Shown here in pieces: positions 42,066-50,519 of a stretch of 64,000 nucleotides of DNA. Numbering within the stretch: position 1 is the stretch's first letter; each line of letters starts with the position of its first letter. The notes beneath the pieces were generated by a model. That model saw only the letters and a program-made list of their open reading frames with translations. It searched no databases and had not been told where the DNA came from. The position numbers and the translations under genes were made by a program. The DNA is from JBBRYW01 sp038253945 (GTDB lineage Bacteria; Actinomycetota; Thermoleophilia; Gaiellales; Gaiellaceae), in assembly GCA_038253945.1 (NCBI GenBank), contig JBBSGR010000008.1, positions 1 through 64,000 on the forward strand, in the 5' to 3' direction.

Positions 42066-42875
42066 ATGAACGCCAACTCGGTTCGAATCGCGGCGGCCGG
42101 CGACATCCACTGCTCGCTGGCGGAGCGCCCTCGCATCGAGGCCGCCTTCGCGGCGCTGCGCGGGGACGTCGACCTCGTCTTGCTCGCGGGCGACCTGACA
42201 GCACAGGGCGAGCCCGAGCAGGCCCAGGTCCTGGCCGACGCCGTGCGCGGGCTCCACGTTCCGATCTTCGCTGTTCTCGGCAACCACGACTGGCACGCGA
42301 ACCGGCGGGAGGAGGTCGTCGACGTGATCGCCTCGGCGGGCGTCAAGGTGCTCGAGCGTGACTGGCGGACCTGTGAGATCCGCGGTACGACGGTGGGGGT
42401 CGTCGGTACGAAGGGGTTCGTCGGCGGCTTTCCCGACTCCGACCTGCCCGACTTTGGCGAGCCGCTTCTGCGGCAGGTCTACGCGGAGACCTCGGCGGAG
42501 GTCGACGCCCTCGGGCGCGGGCTCGAGGCGATCGAGGCCTGCCAGCTCCGCCTCGTGCTCCTCCACTACTCCCCCGCTCAGTCGACGCTCGAGGGCGAGC
42601 GGCGAACCATCTGGTCGTTCCTCGGCAGCGATCGCTTGGCCCGGCCGATCGAGCGGCACGAGCCCGACCTCGTGCTGCACGGCCACGCTCACGCGGGCAC
42701 ATTCGAAGGCTTACTCGGCTCGGTGCCCGTCTACAACGTCGCGGTTCCGGTCATGGGTCGAGACTGGTGGATCTTCGAGCTCGAGGGGGGCATGCGGACA
42801 CCGAGGGAGCATCCCGAGATCCATGTCGAGACGCGGGCCGCCGAGCCGCCCGGCCGTCACGCCGGCCCGCACTGA
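42066..42875 (+). CDS. Calcineurin-like metallophosphoesterase (269 aa)
   Basis: All five family blocks are present in order: AAAGDIHCS (D-x-H), VLLAGDLTAQG (G-D), AVLGNHDWHA (G-N-H-D), LVLLHYSPAQ and LVLHGHAHAGTFEG (G-H-x-H). It binds two metals and hydrolyses phosphomono- or diesters; the substrate is not evident. No signal peptide, so cytoplasmic. Its stop meets the stop of the convergent kinase gene with no gap. Confidence 0.87.
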   Translation: MNANSVRIAAAGDIHCSLAERPRIEAAFAALRGDVDLVLLAGDLTAQGEPEQAQVLADAVRGLHVPIFAVLGNHDWHANRREEVVDVIASAGVKVLERDWRTCEIRGTTVGVVGTKGFVGGFPDSDLPDFGEPLLRQVYAETSAEVDALGRGLEAIEACQLRLVLLHYSPAQSTLEGERRTIWSFLGSDRLARPIERHEPDLVLHGHAHAGTFEGLLGSVPVYNVAVPVMGRDWWIFELEGGMRTPREHPEIHVETRAAEPPGRHAGPH

Positions 42876-44414
42876 TCACTCGGCGCCTGCGGGCTTCACC
42901 TTCCCCTGCCCCTTGCCGCCGCTCTTGCCGCCTGCGCACTTCTGCGCGAGCTTCCGGTCACGGTCGATCTCGGCACGACGACCCTGGATCTGTTCCGAGC
43001 TGTTGAAGTAGCTGACGGCCTGCGCGCACTGTCCCATGTGGAGCAGGCTCACCGCGTAGTTGTAGTCGGCATAAGCCTGGTACAGAGCCCCGGAGCCCGA
43101 GAGGCCCTGAACGGCCCTCAGGCCCAGGCTGAGGCCCGTCGCGTAGTCGCCCGCGTTGTTTGCGTTCTTCGCCTGGTCGGTGAGCCGGATCGCCTCGTTC
43201 GCCGACGGCGTGCTCCCCGTCGGCGGAGGAGGCGTGGTCGTGCTCGTGCCCGTGGTGGTCGCGGAAGGCGTTACGGGTGGGGGCGGCGCCGGAGGGTTCG
43301 CCGTCGCGGTGATCGTCCGGCTTACGGTCGTCGGCTGCGTGATCGTCGTGCCCTGGGCGGTCACACGCCTCGTTCGAACGGATTGCACCGTCCTCGTCAC
43401 GACGGCCTGCTTCTTGTCGCCTCCGCCCTTGAGGAGAGCGGCGGCGCCGGCCCCGCCCCCCAGGAGGAGCAAGCCGACAAGCACGGGGAGGAGCCAGCCG
43501 CCGCGTCCTCGAGGGGGAGGCGCGGCCGGGGCGACCGTCTGGGTGGGGGCCGCCGGGAGGCGGATCGCCCGGGTCTGCTGCTCTCCTGCCTCGACCGCCG
43601 CCCGCAGGTCTGCGACGAGCTCGCCTGCTGTGGCCTGACGGTGCGCGGGATCCTTCGCGAGCACACGCTCGAAGACGTCGTCGACTTCCGTCACGAGCTC
43701 CGGCCGGCGGTCGGTGGCAAGCGGCACCGGCTCGTGGATGTGCGCGGCCGCCTCGGCCGTGGCCGAGCGGCGCTGGAACGGGCGGCCGCCGGTCAAGAGC
43801 TCGAACGCGACGACGCCGAGCGAGTAGAGGTCGCTCGCCGCGGTGGCCTCGTCGCCGCTCGCCTGCTCGGGGGAGATGTAGCCCGAGGTACCGAGGATCG
43901 TTCCCGGGGACGTCATCCCGAGCGTCGTCTGATCGAGCACACGTGCGATGCCGAAATCGGCCACGTTCAGCTCGTCGCGCGCGTCGAAGAGCAGGTTTGC
44001 GGGCTTGACGTCACGGTGCACGATCCCAGCCCGGTGGGCATCGTCGAGCGCGTCCGCCGCCTGGTCGAGCCAGTCGAGCGCATCGCCAAAGGGAACCTCG
44101 CCGGCGCGAACGCGGTCGGCGACGGTTCCACCGGCGAGGTACTCCATGACGATGTGGGGCCGGTCGTTCCACTCGCCGACGTCGAAGATCGCGACGATGT
44201 GCGGGTGGCCCGAGAGGCGGGCGGCCGTCAGCGCCTCGCGCTTGAAGCGCTCGCGGACGTCGGGATCGCTCGCGAACCGATCGGCCAGGACCTTGATCGC
44301 AACCTTGCGGCTGAGCTGGCGGTCGTGGGCGAGATAGATGTCGCCCATGCCCCCGCGGCCGATTCGCTCGCAGTTGTCATAGCGCGGCGGAAGGACGTCA
44401 GTTCCTGCCGACAT
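42876..44414 (-). CDS. PknB-like membrane Ser/Thr protein kinase (512 aa)
   Basis: Kinase domain at about 12-275: glycine loop ERIGRGGMGDIYLA, VAIKVL Lys, IVHRDVKPANLLFD catalytic loop, VADFGIAR and GYISPEQASG activation segment. A proline-rich linker precedes one membrane span (GGWLLPVLVGLLLLGGGAGA), then a Thr/Pro-rich stretch and an extracellular helical domain (NEAIRLTDQAKNANNAGDYA, YQAYADYNYAVSLLHMGQCA) in place of PASTA repeats. That domain looks TPR-like and may sense an extracellular cue. ATG at 44414. Confidence 0.92.
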   Translation of the reverse strand: MSAGTDVLPPRYDNCERIGRGGMGDIYLAHDRQLSRKVAIKVLADRFASDPDVRERFKREALTAARLSGHPHIVAIFDVGEWNDRPHIVMEYLAGGTVADRVRAGEVPFGDALDWLDQAADALDDAHRAGIVHRDVKPANLLFDARDELNVADFGIARVLDQTTLGMTSPGTILGTSGYISPEQASGDEATAASDLYSLGVVAFELLTGGRPFQRRSATAEAAAHIHEPVPLATDRRPELVTEVDDVFERVLAKDPAHRQATAGELVADLRAAVEAGEQQTRAIRLPAAPTQTVAPAAPPPRGRGGWLLPVLVGLLLLGGGAGAAALLKGGGDKKQAVVTRTVQSVRTRRVTAQGTTITQPTTVSRTITATANPPAPPPPVTPSATTTGTSTTTPPPPTGSTPSANEAIRLTDQAKNANNAGDYATGLSLGLRAVQGLSGSGALYQAYADYNYAVSLLHMGQCAQAVSYFNSSEQIQGRRAEIDRDRKLAQKCAGGKSGGKGQGKVKPAGAE

Positions 44415-44553
44415 CAGGTATGCCTAGCCTATCTCCGGCGCAAGCAAACCCCTGCGACTGCGCGCCATGCGGTTCGCGCTTGTCCTCGGAACGGGCTGAC
44501 TCGACTAGGGTGATGGGCGAAACGATTGGCGGAACGAGCCATGACGGTCGAAC

Positions 44554-44962
44554 GTGCCTCTTCTCATCGCTGACTGGTCGACTCGCGCGCAGGCGGAACG
44601 GCTGCGCCAGTGGCCGATCATTGTCCACGTAGGCGAGCGTTTGGCAGAGATGCCGGAGTTCGACGGTCTGATGCTTCTCGGCTCGTTCGCGTCAGGCCGA
44701 GCTGACGAGATCAGCGATGTCGATTTCGTCGCGGTGGTGGCAGACGGCCAGTTCCGTAAGCGTGGGAACGACGTCGAGAGCTCGAGATGCCAGGGACTCT
44801 GTTTCAGTGGGACGTGGTCACAAATGAGGACGGCGACGCGGCGAGTCACAAGTGGAATATGCCCAGCAACTTCGCGACAAGGGGTTTGTTCCCGAGGTCG
44901 AGACGTGCTACGGCGACCTGAGGGATGCGCTGCGACAGGCGATGCTACGCGACGGCTCGTAA
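44554..44962 (+). pseudogene. Nucleotidyltransferase pseudogene, two frameshifts
   Basis: The first frame shows FDGLMLLGSFASGRADEISD then VDFVAVVADGQF, the G-S-x-A-x-G-x-x-D-x-x-S-D-x-D motif of a nucleotidyltransferase. It continues in the next frame with LEMPGTLFQWDVVTNEDGDA and then in the third with AQQLRDKGFVPEVETCYGDL to TAA at 44962. Two frameshifts (near 44760 and 44860) break it. Confidence 0.62.
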
Positions 44963-45037
44963 CCGGACGATCCGCACGAGCGCCTGCGCCAGCCGGGCGA
45001 GCATCACGCGGTCGCGTGAGCGGTCGGATGTCCGTCT

Positions 45038-45802
45038 CTACAGCTCGAGCGCGGGAGTCGCCACGGCGGCTGCCCAGCGGCGCTCGAACAGCACCGAGAG
45101 CCAGATCGACGCCTCGAACAGCACCATCAGCGGGACCATCTCGAAGACCGTCGTGACCGGATCCACACCGGGAAGGGCGACGGCCACCGCCGCGACGGCG
45201 ACGTAGCCGATGCGCCGGTTCCGGCGCAGGCGCGTGGAGGACGTCACGCCCAGGCGCACCAGCCCGAGCACGAAGATCGGCAGCTCGAACACGAGCCCGA
45301 CCGCGACGAGCACGGTCAGGGCGAACGAGTAGTAATTGCTCGCTCGCACCTGGATGTTGTACGAGGAGGAGTCGTAGCTCGTCAGGAAATGGACGGCCGC
45401 CGGCAGCGCCACCACATAGCCGAAGGCGAGCCCGCCCGCGAACAGGGCGCTCGCCGAGACGACGAGCGCGACGAGCGCGCGCTGCATGCCCTTCTGCATG
45501 GCGGGCGCGAGGAAGCCCCACAGCTGCCACACGATCACGGGCAGCGCGAGCGCGAAACCGGCGAAGAGGCTGACCTTCAGCGAGGTCGTGAAGGGCTCGG
45601 CGATCCCGAGCGTGATCGGCCGCCGGTGCTCGGGGGGCAGCGGTGCGTTCAGCCACTCCAGCAGGCGCCCGTGAAAGACGTAGCCGACGGTGAAGCCGGC
45701 CGCCACCGCTAGCAGCGAGATGACGAGCCGCGAGCGGAGCTCGCCGAGGTGATCGACGAGATCCGCTCGCTGGCCGTGCCCCAGGCGCTTCGTGCGCAGC
45801 AT
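45038..45802 (-). CDS. tatC: Sec-independent translocase TatC
   Basis: A six-span membrane protein with the conserved N-terminal VDHLGELRSRLV, the periplasmic IAEPFTTSLKVSLFAGFALA, LWGFLAPAM and YDSSSYNIQVRASNYYSFAL. TatC is the signal-peptide receptor of the twin-arginine pathway. Length (254) is normal. It lies three bases after tatA, in an operon with the ferritin-like gene. Confidence 0.94.
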   Translation of the reverse strand: MLRTKRLGHGQRADLVDHLGELRSRLVISLLAVAAGFTVGYVFHGRLLEWLNAPLPPEHRRPITLGIAEPFTTSLKVSLFAGFALALPVIVWQLWGFLAPAMQKGMQRALVALVVSASALFAGGLAFGYVVALPAAVHFLTSYDSSSYNIQVRASNYYSFALTVLVAVGLVFELPIFVLGLVRLGVTSSTRLRRNRRIGYVAVAAVAVALPGVDPVTTVFEMVPLMVLFEASIWLSVLFERRWAAAVATPALEL

Positions 45803-45805
45803 CCG

Positions 45806-46051
45806 CTAGGCGGCGGTCTGCCGCGTCGGGCGGATCGGGACGGCCACGGGCTCCTCGTTGTGCACGAGCTCTGCCGGCACGGCAAAGTTGCTCACGTCTA
45901 CCTCGTCCTTGTCGCCCGTGATCGAGGTCTTGAACTCTCTCAGCCCGCGGCCCATCGAGCGACCCATCTCGGGAAGCCTCTTCGGCCCGAAGACGAGTAG
46001 AACGACGAGTCCGAGCAGCAGAAGCTCGGGGAAACCAATGAAACCTGGCAT
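45806..46051 (-). CDS. tatA: Sec-independent translocase TatA
   Basis: An 81-residue protein with a short N-terminal span (FPELLLLGLVVLLVFGP), the conserved KRLPEMGRSMGRGLREFK amphipathic helix and a charged, variable tail. TatA oligomerises to form the pore for folded proteins. It starts with ATG at 46051 after a GGAGA site, between the ferritin-like gene and tatC. Confidence 0.92.
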   Translation of the reverse strand: MPGFIGFPELLLLGLVVLLVFGPKRLPEMGRSMGRGLREFKTSITGDKDEVDVSNFAVPAELVHNEEPVAVPIRPTRQTAA

Positions 46052-46120
46052 GTGTTCTCCTTTCGGGAAAGCGGGGCGATCGGGACCCGAGTCGCCGGGT
46101 CCCGATCGCTCCCGAATCAG

Positions 46121-46783
46121 CTAGCCGACGATGAAGCCAGTGCCCTTGACTGCGGCGAGGATCTGCGCCTTCGTGCGCGCGCCCTCGAAGGCCTTCGGAG
46201 CGCCGGAGACGCCGTTGATGTTGCGGATCCAGCCGGCGTGCCGTGCCTCGACGGGCAGGATCGAGCCCGCCGCGCCCAGGATCTTCTTCGACTTGATGTT
46301 GCCGACCTGGCCGAGGTACGCGGCGACGCCGGTGTCCTCGAGGACCTGCGCCGTCTTCTTGAACGCTGCCTCGTTCGTGGTCGCGCCCTTGAAGTCGAAC
46401 TTCGGCTTCGCAACGGCGGCACGGCCGAGGGCGCTCTTCAGGAACGCGACATGCGCGACCTCGTGGCTCTTGACCACCTTGGCGAACTCCGCCACGTTCC
46501 CCTGCAGCTTGCCACCTGCGACGGCCTGGGTGTAGAACTCGGCCTCCAGGTACTCGAGCGTCAGCGCGAAGTTCAGGATCGCGACGTCGCTCTTCGCGAC
46601 TCCCGCGCTGGCACCTGCGATCGACGGAAGACCGCCGAGCAGCGCGCCTCCCCCAAGCATTGCGCCTCCACCAACCACGGCCTTGCGCAGGAAGCCTGCC
46701 CGCGTGTCTCCAGCGAGATCGGCGACCTGCTCCTGGATCGCGCCGTCGCGATCCATCTCCTCGAGCGTAAGTAGCTCGGACAT
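46121..46783 (-). CDS. Ferritin-like domain protein, probable Tat substrate (220 aa)
   Basis: After a ~35-residue leader comes a Tat-like signal (TRAGFLRKAVVGGGAMLGGG, with Arg-Ala in place of twin Arg but Phe-Leu-Arg-Lys retained). The mature part has paired helices with metal ligands typical of desiccation-type ferritin-like proteins (FALTLEYLEAEFYTQAVAGG, VKSHEVAHVAFLKSALG, ILPVEARHAGWIRNINGV). Being first in an operon with tatA and tatC supports Tat export. A strong SD (AAAGGAG) follows a 13-bp hairpin in its leader. Confidence 0.86.
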   Translation of the reverse strand: MSELLTLEEMDRDGAIQEQVADLAGDTRAGFLRKAVVGGGAMLGGGALLGGLPSIAGASAGVAKSDVAILNFALTLEYLEAEFYTQAVAGGKLQGNVAEFAKVVKSHEVAHVAFLKSALGRAAVAKPKFDFKGATTNEAAFKKTAQVLEDTGVAAYLGQVGNIKSKKILGAAGSILPVEARHAGWIRNINGVSGAPKAFEGARTKAQILAAVKGTGFIVG

Positions 46784-46797
46784 TGAGATACTCCTTT

Positions 46798-46848
46798 CCC
46801 CCGGGCGACCGGTACGGGTTTTTGACGGTTCGGCTGGTCGCCCGGGGG
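46798..46848 (-). promoter_or_regulatory. 13-bp stem-loop just before the ferritin/tat operon SD
   Basis: CCCCCGGGCGACC (46798-46810) and GGTCGCCCGGGGG (46836-46848) form a perfect 13-bp stem with a 25-base loop. On the minus strand the hairpin ends directly at the SD (AAAGGAG) of the ferritin-like gene. CGAACCGTCA occurs in the loop (46822-46831) and again upstream (46866-46875). It could control translation or be a protein-binding operator. Confidence 0.5.
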
Positions 46849-46991
46849 ACATTCGGCCCTTTCTGTGTGACGGTTCGCGGTCGCTGGCTGTGGACGGGTC
46901 GGCCGCGCCCGTTCGGGGGACAGGTTTTCCGAAGAAACCCGGCGGTAGACGCAGATCCCGTGAGGACCCCGCGGCCGGTGTTAAGGGCGGA

Positions 46992-47702
46992 TTAATCGCT
47001 ATCGAGGGCTTGCCGCAAGGTGGCGACGTAGGCTCGAAGGCCGGGCGCACCCTCCGCCTCGGCGACCTGCACGGCGCGGGTGCCGACGACGACCCCGTCC
47101 GCGAGGCTCGCCGCCTCGCGCGCCTGCTCGGGCGTCGCGATTCCGAAACCGGCGTAGAGCGGAAGATCCGTGGCGGTCCGAACCCGGCGGATCAGCGGCT
47201 CGAGCGCGGCCGACAGACGGTCGCGCGCTCCGGTCGTCCCGGTCACCGAGACGATGTACAGCCAGCCGTCGCTGCGCTCGGCGGCGAGGCGAATCCGCTC
47301 GTACGTCGACGTGGGCGCGACGAGCTGTACGCGGCGGAGCTCCGGGTGCTGCTCCAGCGGGAGGTCGACGAGGATGAACGAGCTCGCGCCTGCCTCGCGC
47401 GCATCGGCGACGAACCGCTCGTAGCCGTACGCCTCGAGCAAGGCCGCGTAGGTCATCGGCAGGATCGGGACGTCGACGCGCTCACGTACCTCTGCGAGGC
47501 AGTCCAGGCAGGCCTTCGTCCGCATCCCGCGGGCGAGTGCGCGTTCGGAAGCTTGCCGGATTACCGGTCCCTCGGCGAGCGGGTCCGAGAACGGGAAGCC
47601 GAGCTCGACGAGGTCGGCCCCTCCGTCCACGGCTGCCTCGGCGAGCTCCGGCGTCTCCGGCTCGCACATGAGATAGACGACGAGGCGGGTGTGCGCGCTC
47701 AT
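46992..47702 (-). CDS. trpA: Tryptophan synthase alpha subunit
   Basis: TrpA barrel motifs: GGADLVELGFPFSDPLAEGP with catalytic Glu, VPILPMTYAALLEAYG with catalytic Asp region, ILVDLPLEQ, LYIVSVTGTTGARD and PLYAGFGIATPEQA. It cleaves indole-3-glycerol phosphate and channels indole to TrpB. 236 residues is slightly short, mainly at the N-terminus. ATG at 47702 overlaps the stop of the acetyltransferase gene (ATGA). Confidence 0.93.
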   Translation of the reverse strand: MSAHTRLVVYLMCEPETPELAEAAVDGGADLVELGFPFSDPLAEGPVIRQASERALARGMRTKACLDCLAEVRERVDVPILPMTYAALLEAYGYERFVADAREAGASSFILVDLPLEQHPELRRVQLVAPTSTYERIRLAAERSDGWLYIVSVTGTTGARDRLSAALEPLIRRVRTATDLPLYAGFGIATPEQAREAASLADGVVVGTRAVQVAEAEGAPGLRAYVATLRQALDSD

Positions 47703-48247
47703 TCGCCCGGAAGAAGCGAGAACAGGATCATGTCGCCGCGACCGCCGCGCTGGCGCGGCAGCGAGCGGAGCACGCCTTCGCGGGTGAAGCCCGCCCGCTC
47801 GAGCACGCGCTGCGAGGCGGTGTTCTCGGGCAGCGTCATCGCCTCGATTCGCTGGAGTCCGAGGTCGAAGCCCCACTCGGCGACGATCCGCGCCACCCGC
47901 GTTGCGACGCCGTGGCCACGCGCCTCCGGCAGGAGCCAATAGCCGATCTCGCCGATCGAGCGCTCCCGGTCGACGCGGTGCAGGGCGGCGCCGCCCAGGA
48001 TGCGGCCGCTCGCCTCGTCGACCGTGACGAGAGGGACGAGCGTCCCCGACTCGAGCGCCGCCGGCAGCTGCTCGCCGATCATCTCACGCACGCTGTCGAG
48101 TGTCGGAGCGTCGAACGGGAAGTCGCCCGGCACGAGGATCCCGTCGTCGTTGAAGGCCCGATGGAGCGTCTCGGCGTCCTCGAGCTCCGGCGGGCGCAGG
48201 TGGAGCTCGTCCCGGCGGAGCCCGTCGGGTGGAAACTCGATCTTCAA
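47699..48247 (-). CDS. RimJ/RimL-type GNAT acetyltransferase inside the trp operon
   Basis: A 182-residue GNAT protein: LHLRPPELEDAETLHRAF start, GRILGGAALHRVDRE, acetyl-CoA site GYWLLPEARGHGVATRVARI, and ENTASQRVLERAGFTREGVL typical of RimJ/RimL enzymes that acetylate protein N-termini or small amines. It overlaps trpB and trpA by four bases each, so it is translated with them. Its substrate is unknown; gene position suggests a tryptophan-linked task or simple hitchhiking. Confidence 0.9.
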   Translation of the reverse strand: MKIEFPPDGLRRDELHLRPPELEDAETLHRAFNDDGILVPGDFPFDAPTLDSVREMIGEQLPAALESGTLVPLVTVDEASGRILGGAALHRVDRERSIGEIGYWLLPEARGHGVATRVARIVAEWGFDLGLQRIEAMTLPENTASQRVLERAGFTREGVLRSLPRQRGGRGDMILFSLLPGE

Positions 48248-49365
48248 TGGGCCATGACCTCGGCGAGGTCCTTGTCCCCTCGCCCGGACAGGCAGACGAC
48301 GACCAGCTCGGCGTCGAGCTCGGACGTGCGGGCGAGCGCGTGGGCGGGCTCGAGAGCCGGGATGATTCCCTCGGTCCGTGCAAGCCGGCGGAAGGCCGCG
48401 AGAGCCTCCTCGTCCGTGGCTCCCACGTACTCGGCTCGGCCGGAGTCGCGCAGAAAGGCGTGCTCAGGGCCGACCCCCGGGTAATCGAGCCCAGCCGAGA
48501 TCGAGTGCGCGTCCAGCACCTGGCCGTCGTCGTCCGCGAGGAGCGAGGAGCGCGCCCCGTGCAGGACGCCGGGCCGTCCGCCGCCCAGGCTGGCCGCGCC
48601 CTGGGCCTCGACGCCGATCAGCCGCACCTCCGCATCTGCCAGGAAGCCGGCGAACAGGCCGATCGCGTTCGAGCCGCCGCCGACGCAGGCGATCGCCACC
48701 TCGGGCAGGCGGCCCTCCTCGGCGAGGACTTGCTCACGTGCTTCCTTGCCGAGCACGGACTGGAGCTCCCGGACGATCTCGGGGTAGGGATGCGGGCCCA
48801 CGCAGGAGCCGATCAGGTAGTGCGTGGTCTCCACGTTCGTGATCCAGTCGCGAATCGCCTCGCTCGTCGCCTCCTTCAGGGTGCGCGTGCCGAACTCGAC
48901 CGGGCGCACCTCCGCGCCGAGGAGACCCATCCGCTCGAGGTTCGGCCGCTGGCGGCGCATGTCCTCTGAGCCCATGTAGACGACGCACTCGAGGCCGAAG
49001 CGGGCGCAGACCGTGGCGGTCGCGACACCGTGCTGGCCCGCTCCGGTCTCGGCGACGATTCGTCGCTTGCCAAGCCGCCGGGCGAGGATCGCCTGGCCCA
49101 GCGCGTTGTTCAGCTTGTGCGCCCCGGTGTGCAGGAGGTCCTCCCGCTTGAGGTACACCCGCTTGCCCGGCGCGAACCGTGTGGCGAGCGTCAGCGGGGT
49201 GGGACGGCCGGCGTAGCGCGCCCCGAGCGAGTGGAGCTCGGCAGCGTAGTCCGAGTCGGCGAGCGCGTCGCGCCAGCCTCGCTCGAGCTCGTCGAGCGCC
49301 GGGATCAGCGTCTCGGGCACGTAACGGCCCCCGTAGGGCCCGTAGAGGCCCGGCTCGGTCTTCAT
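48244..49365 (-). CDS. trpB: Tryptophan synthase beta subunit
   Basis: Full-length TrpB: GPYGGRYVPETLIPALDELE, YLKREDLLHTGAHKLNNALG with the PLP lysine, AETGAGQHGVATATVCA, CVGGGSNAIGLFAGF phosphate loop and YPGVGPEHAFL. It condenses indole and serine to tryptophan with PLP. Starts with ATG at 49365 in an ATGA overlap with trpCF. Confidence 0.97.
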   Translation of the reverse strand: MKTEPGLYGPYGGRYVPETLIPALDELERGWRDALADSDYAAELHSLGARYAGRPTPLTLATRFAPGKRVYLKREDLLHTGAHKLNNALGQAILARRLGKRRIVAETGAGQHGVATATVCARFGLECVVYMGSEDMRRQRPNLERMGLLGAEVRPVEFGTRTLKEATSEAIRDWITNVETTHYLIGSCVGPHPYPEIVRELQSVLGKEAREQVLAEEGRLPEVAIACVGGGSNAIGLFAGFLADAEVRLIGVEAQGAASLGGGRPGVLHGARSSLLADDDGQVLDAHSISAGLDYPGVGPEHAFLRDSGRAEYVGATDEEALAAFRRLARTEGIIPALEPAHALARTSELDAELVVVCLSGRGDKDLAEVMAH

Positions 49366-50519
49366 CGGCGGGCCGCCGCCACGAAGGCGCGGACGCGGTC
49401 GTGATCCTTGATCCCGGGGCTCGTCTCGAGGCTGGACGCAGCGTCGACGGCCCAGGGCTCGGCGGCGGCGATCGCCTCCGCCACGTTCTCGGGGGAGAGG
49501 CCGCCGGCCAGCATGACGCGACCGGCAGTCGTGCGAGCGCGATCGAGGTGCTCCGTGCTCAGCTGCTGCCAGGGCCGGTCGACGACACGAGCCACCTCGT
49601 CTCCGGCTCGCAGGAGCACGGCGTCCCGGCTGCGGTGACCGTTCTCGCGCGCGTAGAGCTGAACGAGATCGGCATCGACCTCCCGCTCCTCGCCGACCAA
49701 GACCGCGACCGAAAGCATCGTCTCGGGCACCGGCAGTACATCGTCCGCCCGGCGCGGGCTCTCCGCCGCCAAAATAAAGCCGGCGAGGTCGGCGCCGGCC
49801 TCGGCTGCGACCTCCACGTCCTCGAGCCTCGTCAGGCCGCAGACCTTGACGAGCGGGCGTCTGCGCAGCTCCGAGAGAGCCGTTCCCGGGGAGGGCGCCC
49901 GCATGAGTACCGAGCCGACGAGGATCGCGTCGGCGCCGGCGAGCTCCGCCTCGGCCGCCTGGGCCCGGGAGGAGATTCCGCTCTCGGCCACGACGACCCG
50001 GTCGCGCGGAGACCGGGCGACGAGCTCGAGCTGCAAGCGACGGTCGATGCGGAACGTGGTCAGGTCTCGCGCGTTGATGCCGATCGGGTCGGCGCCGAGC
50101 CGGGTCGCGCGCTCGAGCTCCTCCCCGGTGTGAGCCTCGACGAGCGTGTCGAGGCCGAGCGAGGTCGCATGGGCCAGCAGAGCCGCCGCCTGCCCGTCGT
50201 CGAGGTCGCCGAGGATCAAGAGGGCCGCGTCCGCGCCGGCCCGGCGCACCTCGTCGAGGTCGGACTCGCTCGTGAAGAAGCCCTTCGCGAGGAGCGGGAC
50301 GCGCGCCGCCGCCCGCGCGGCGCGCAGGTCGCCGAGCGACCCGCCGAACCGTGCGTCCACGAGGATCGATACGGCTGCCGCGCCGTTGCGCTCGAACTCG
50401 GCGGCAAGCAGAGCGGGATCGGCGTCCGGCCGGAGGTCTCCCGCGGAGGGCGAGCGTCGCTTCACCTCTGCGATCGCCGTCAGCCCGGGCCGTGCCAAGG
50501 CGTCCCTGAACCGGCCCAT
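49362..50519 (-). CDS. trpCF: Fused indole-3-glycerol-phosphate synthase / PRA isomerase
   Basis: Residues ~1-215 are TrpC (GLTAIAEVKRRSPSAGDLRP, LLAKGFFTSE, LVEAHTGEELERA, VVAESGISSRAQA). A TrpF barrel begins at about 222 (LVKVCGLTRLEDVEVAAEAG) and ends with VMLAGGLSPENVAEAIAAA and AVDAASSLETSPGIKDHDRV, the TrpF active-site Cys and Asp being present. The fusion catalyses two successive steps, isomerisation of phosphoribosylanthranilate and ring closure. ATG at 50519 overlaps the trpD stop (TGATG). Confidence 0.94.
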   Translation of the reverse strand: MGRFRDALARPGLTAIAEVKRRSPSAGDLRPDADPALLAAEFERNGAAAVSILVDARFGGSLGDLRAARAAARVPLLAKGFFTSESDLDEVRRAGADAALLILGDLDDGQAAALLAHATSLGLDTLVEAHTGEELERATRLGADPIGINARDLTTFRIDRRLQLELVARSPRDRVVVAESGISSRAQAAEAELAGADAILVGSVLMRAPSPGTALSELRRRPLVKVCGLTRLEDVEVAAEAGADLAGFILAAESPRRADDVLPVPETMLSVAVLVGEEREVDADLVQLYARENGHRSRDAVLLRAGDEVARVVDRPWQQLSTEHLDRARTTAGRVMLAGGLSPENVAEAIAAAEPWAVDAASSLETSPGIKDHDRVRAFVAAARR

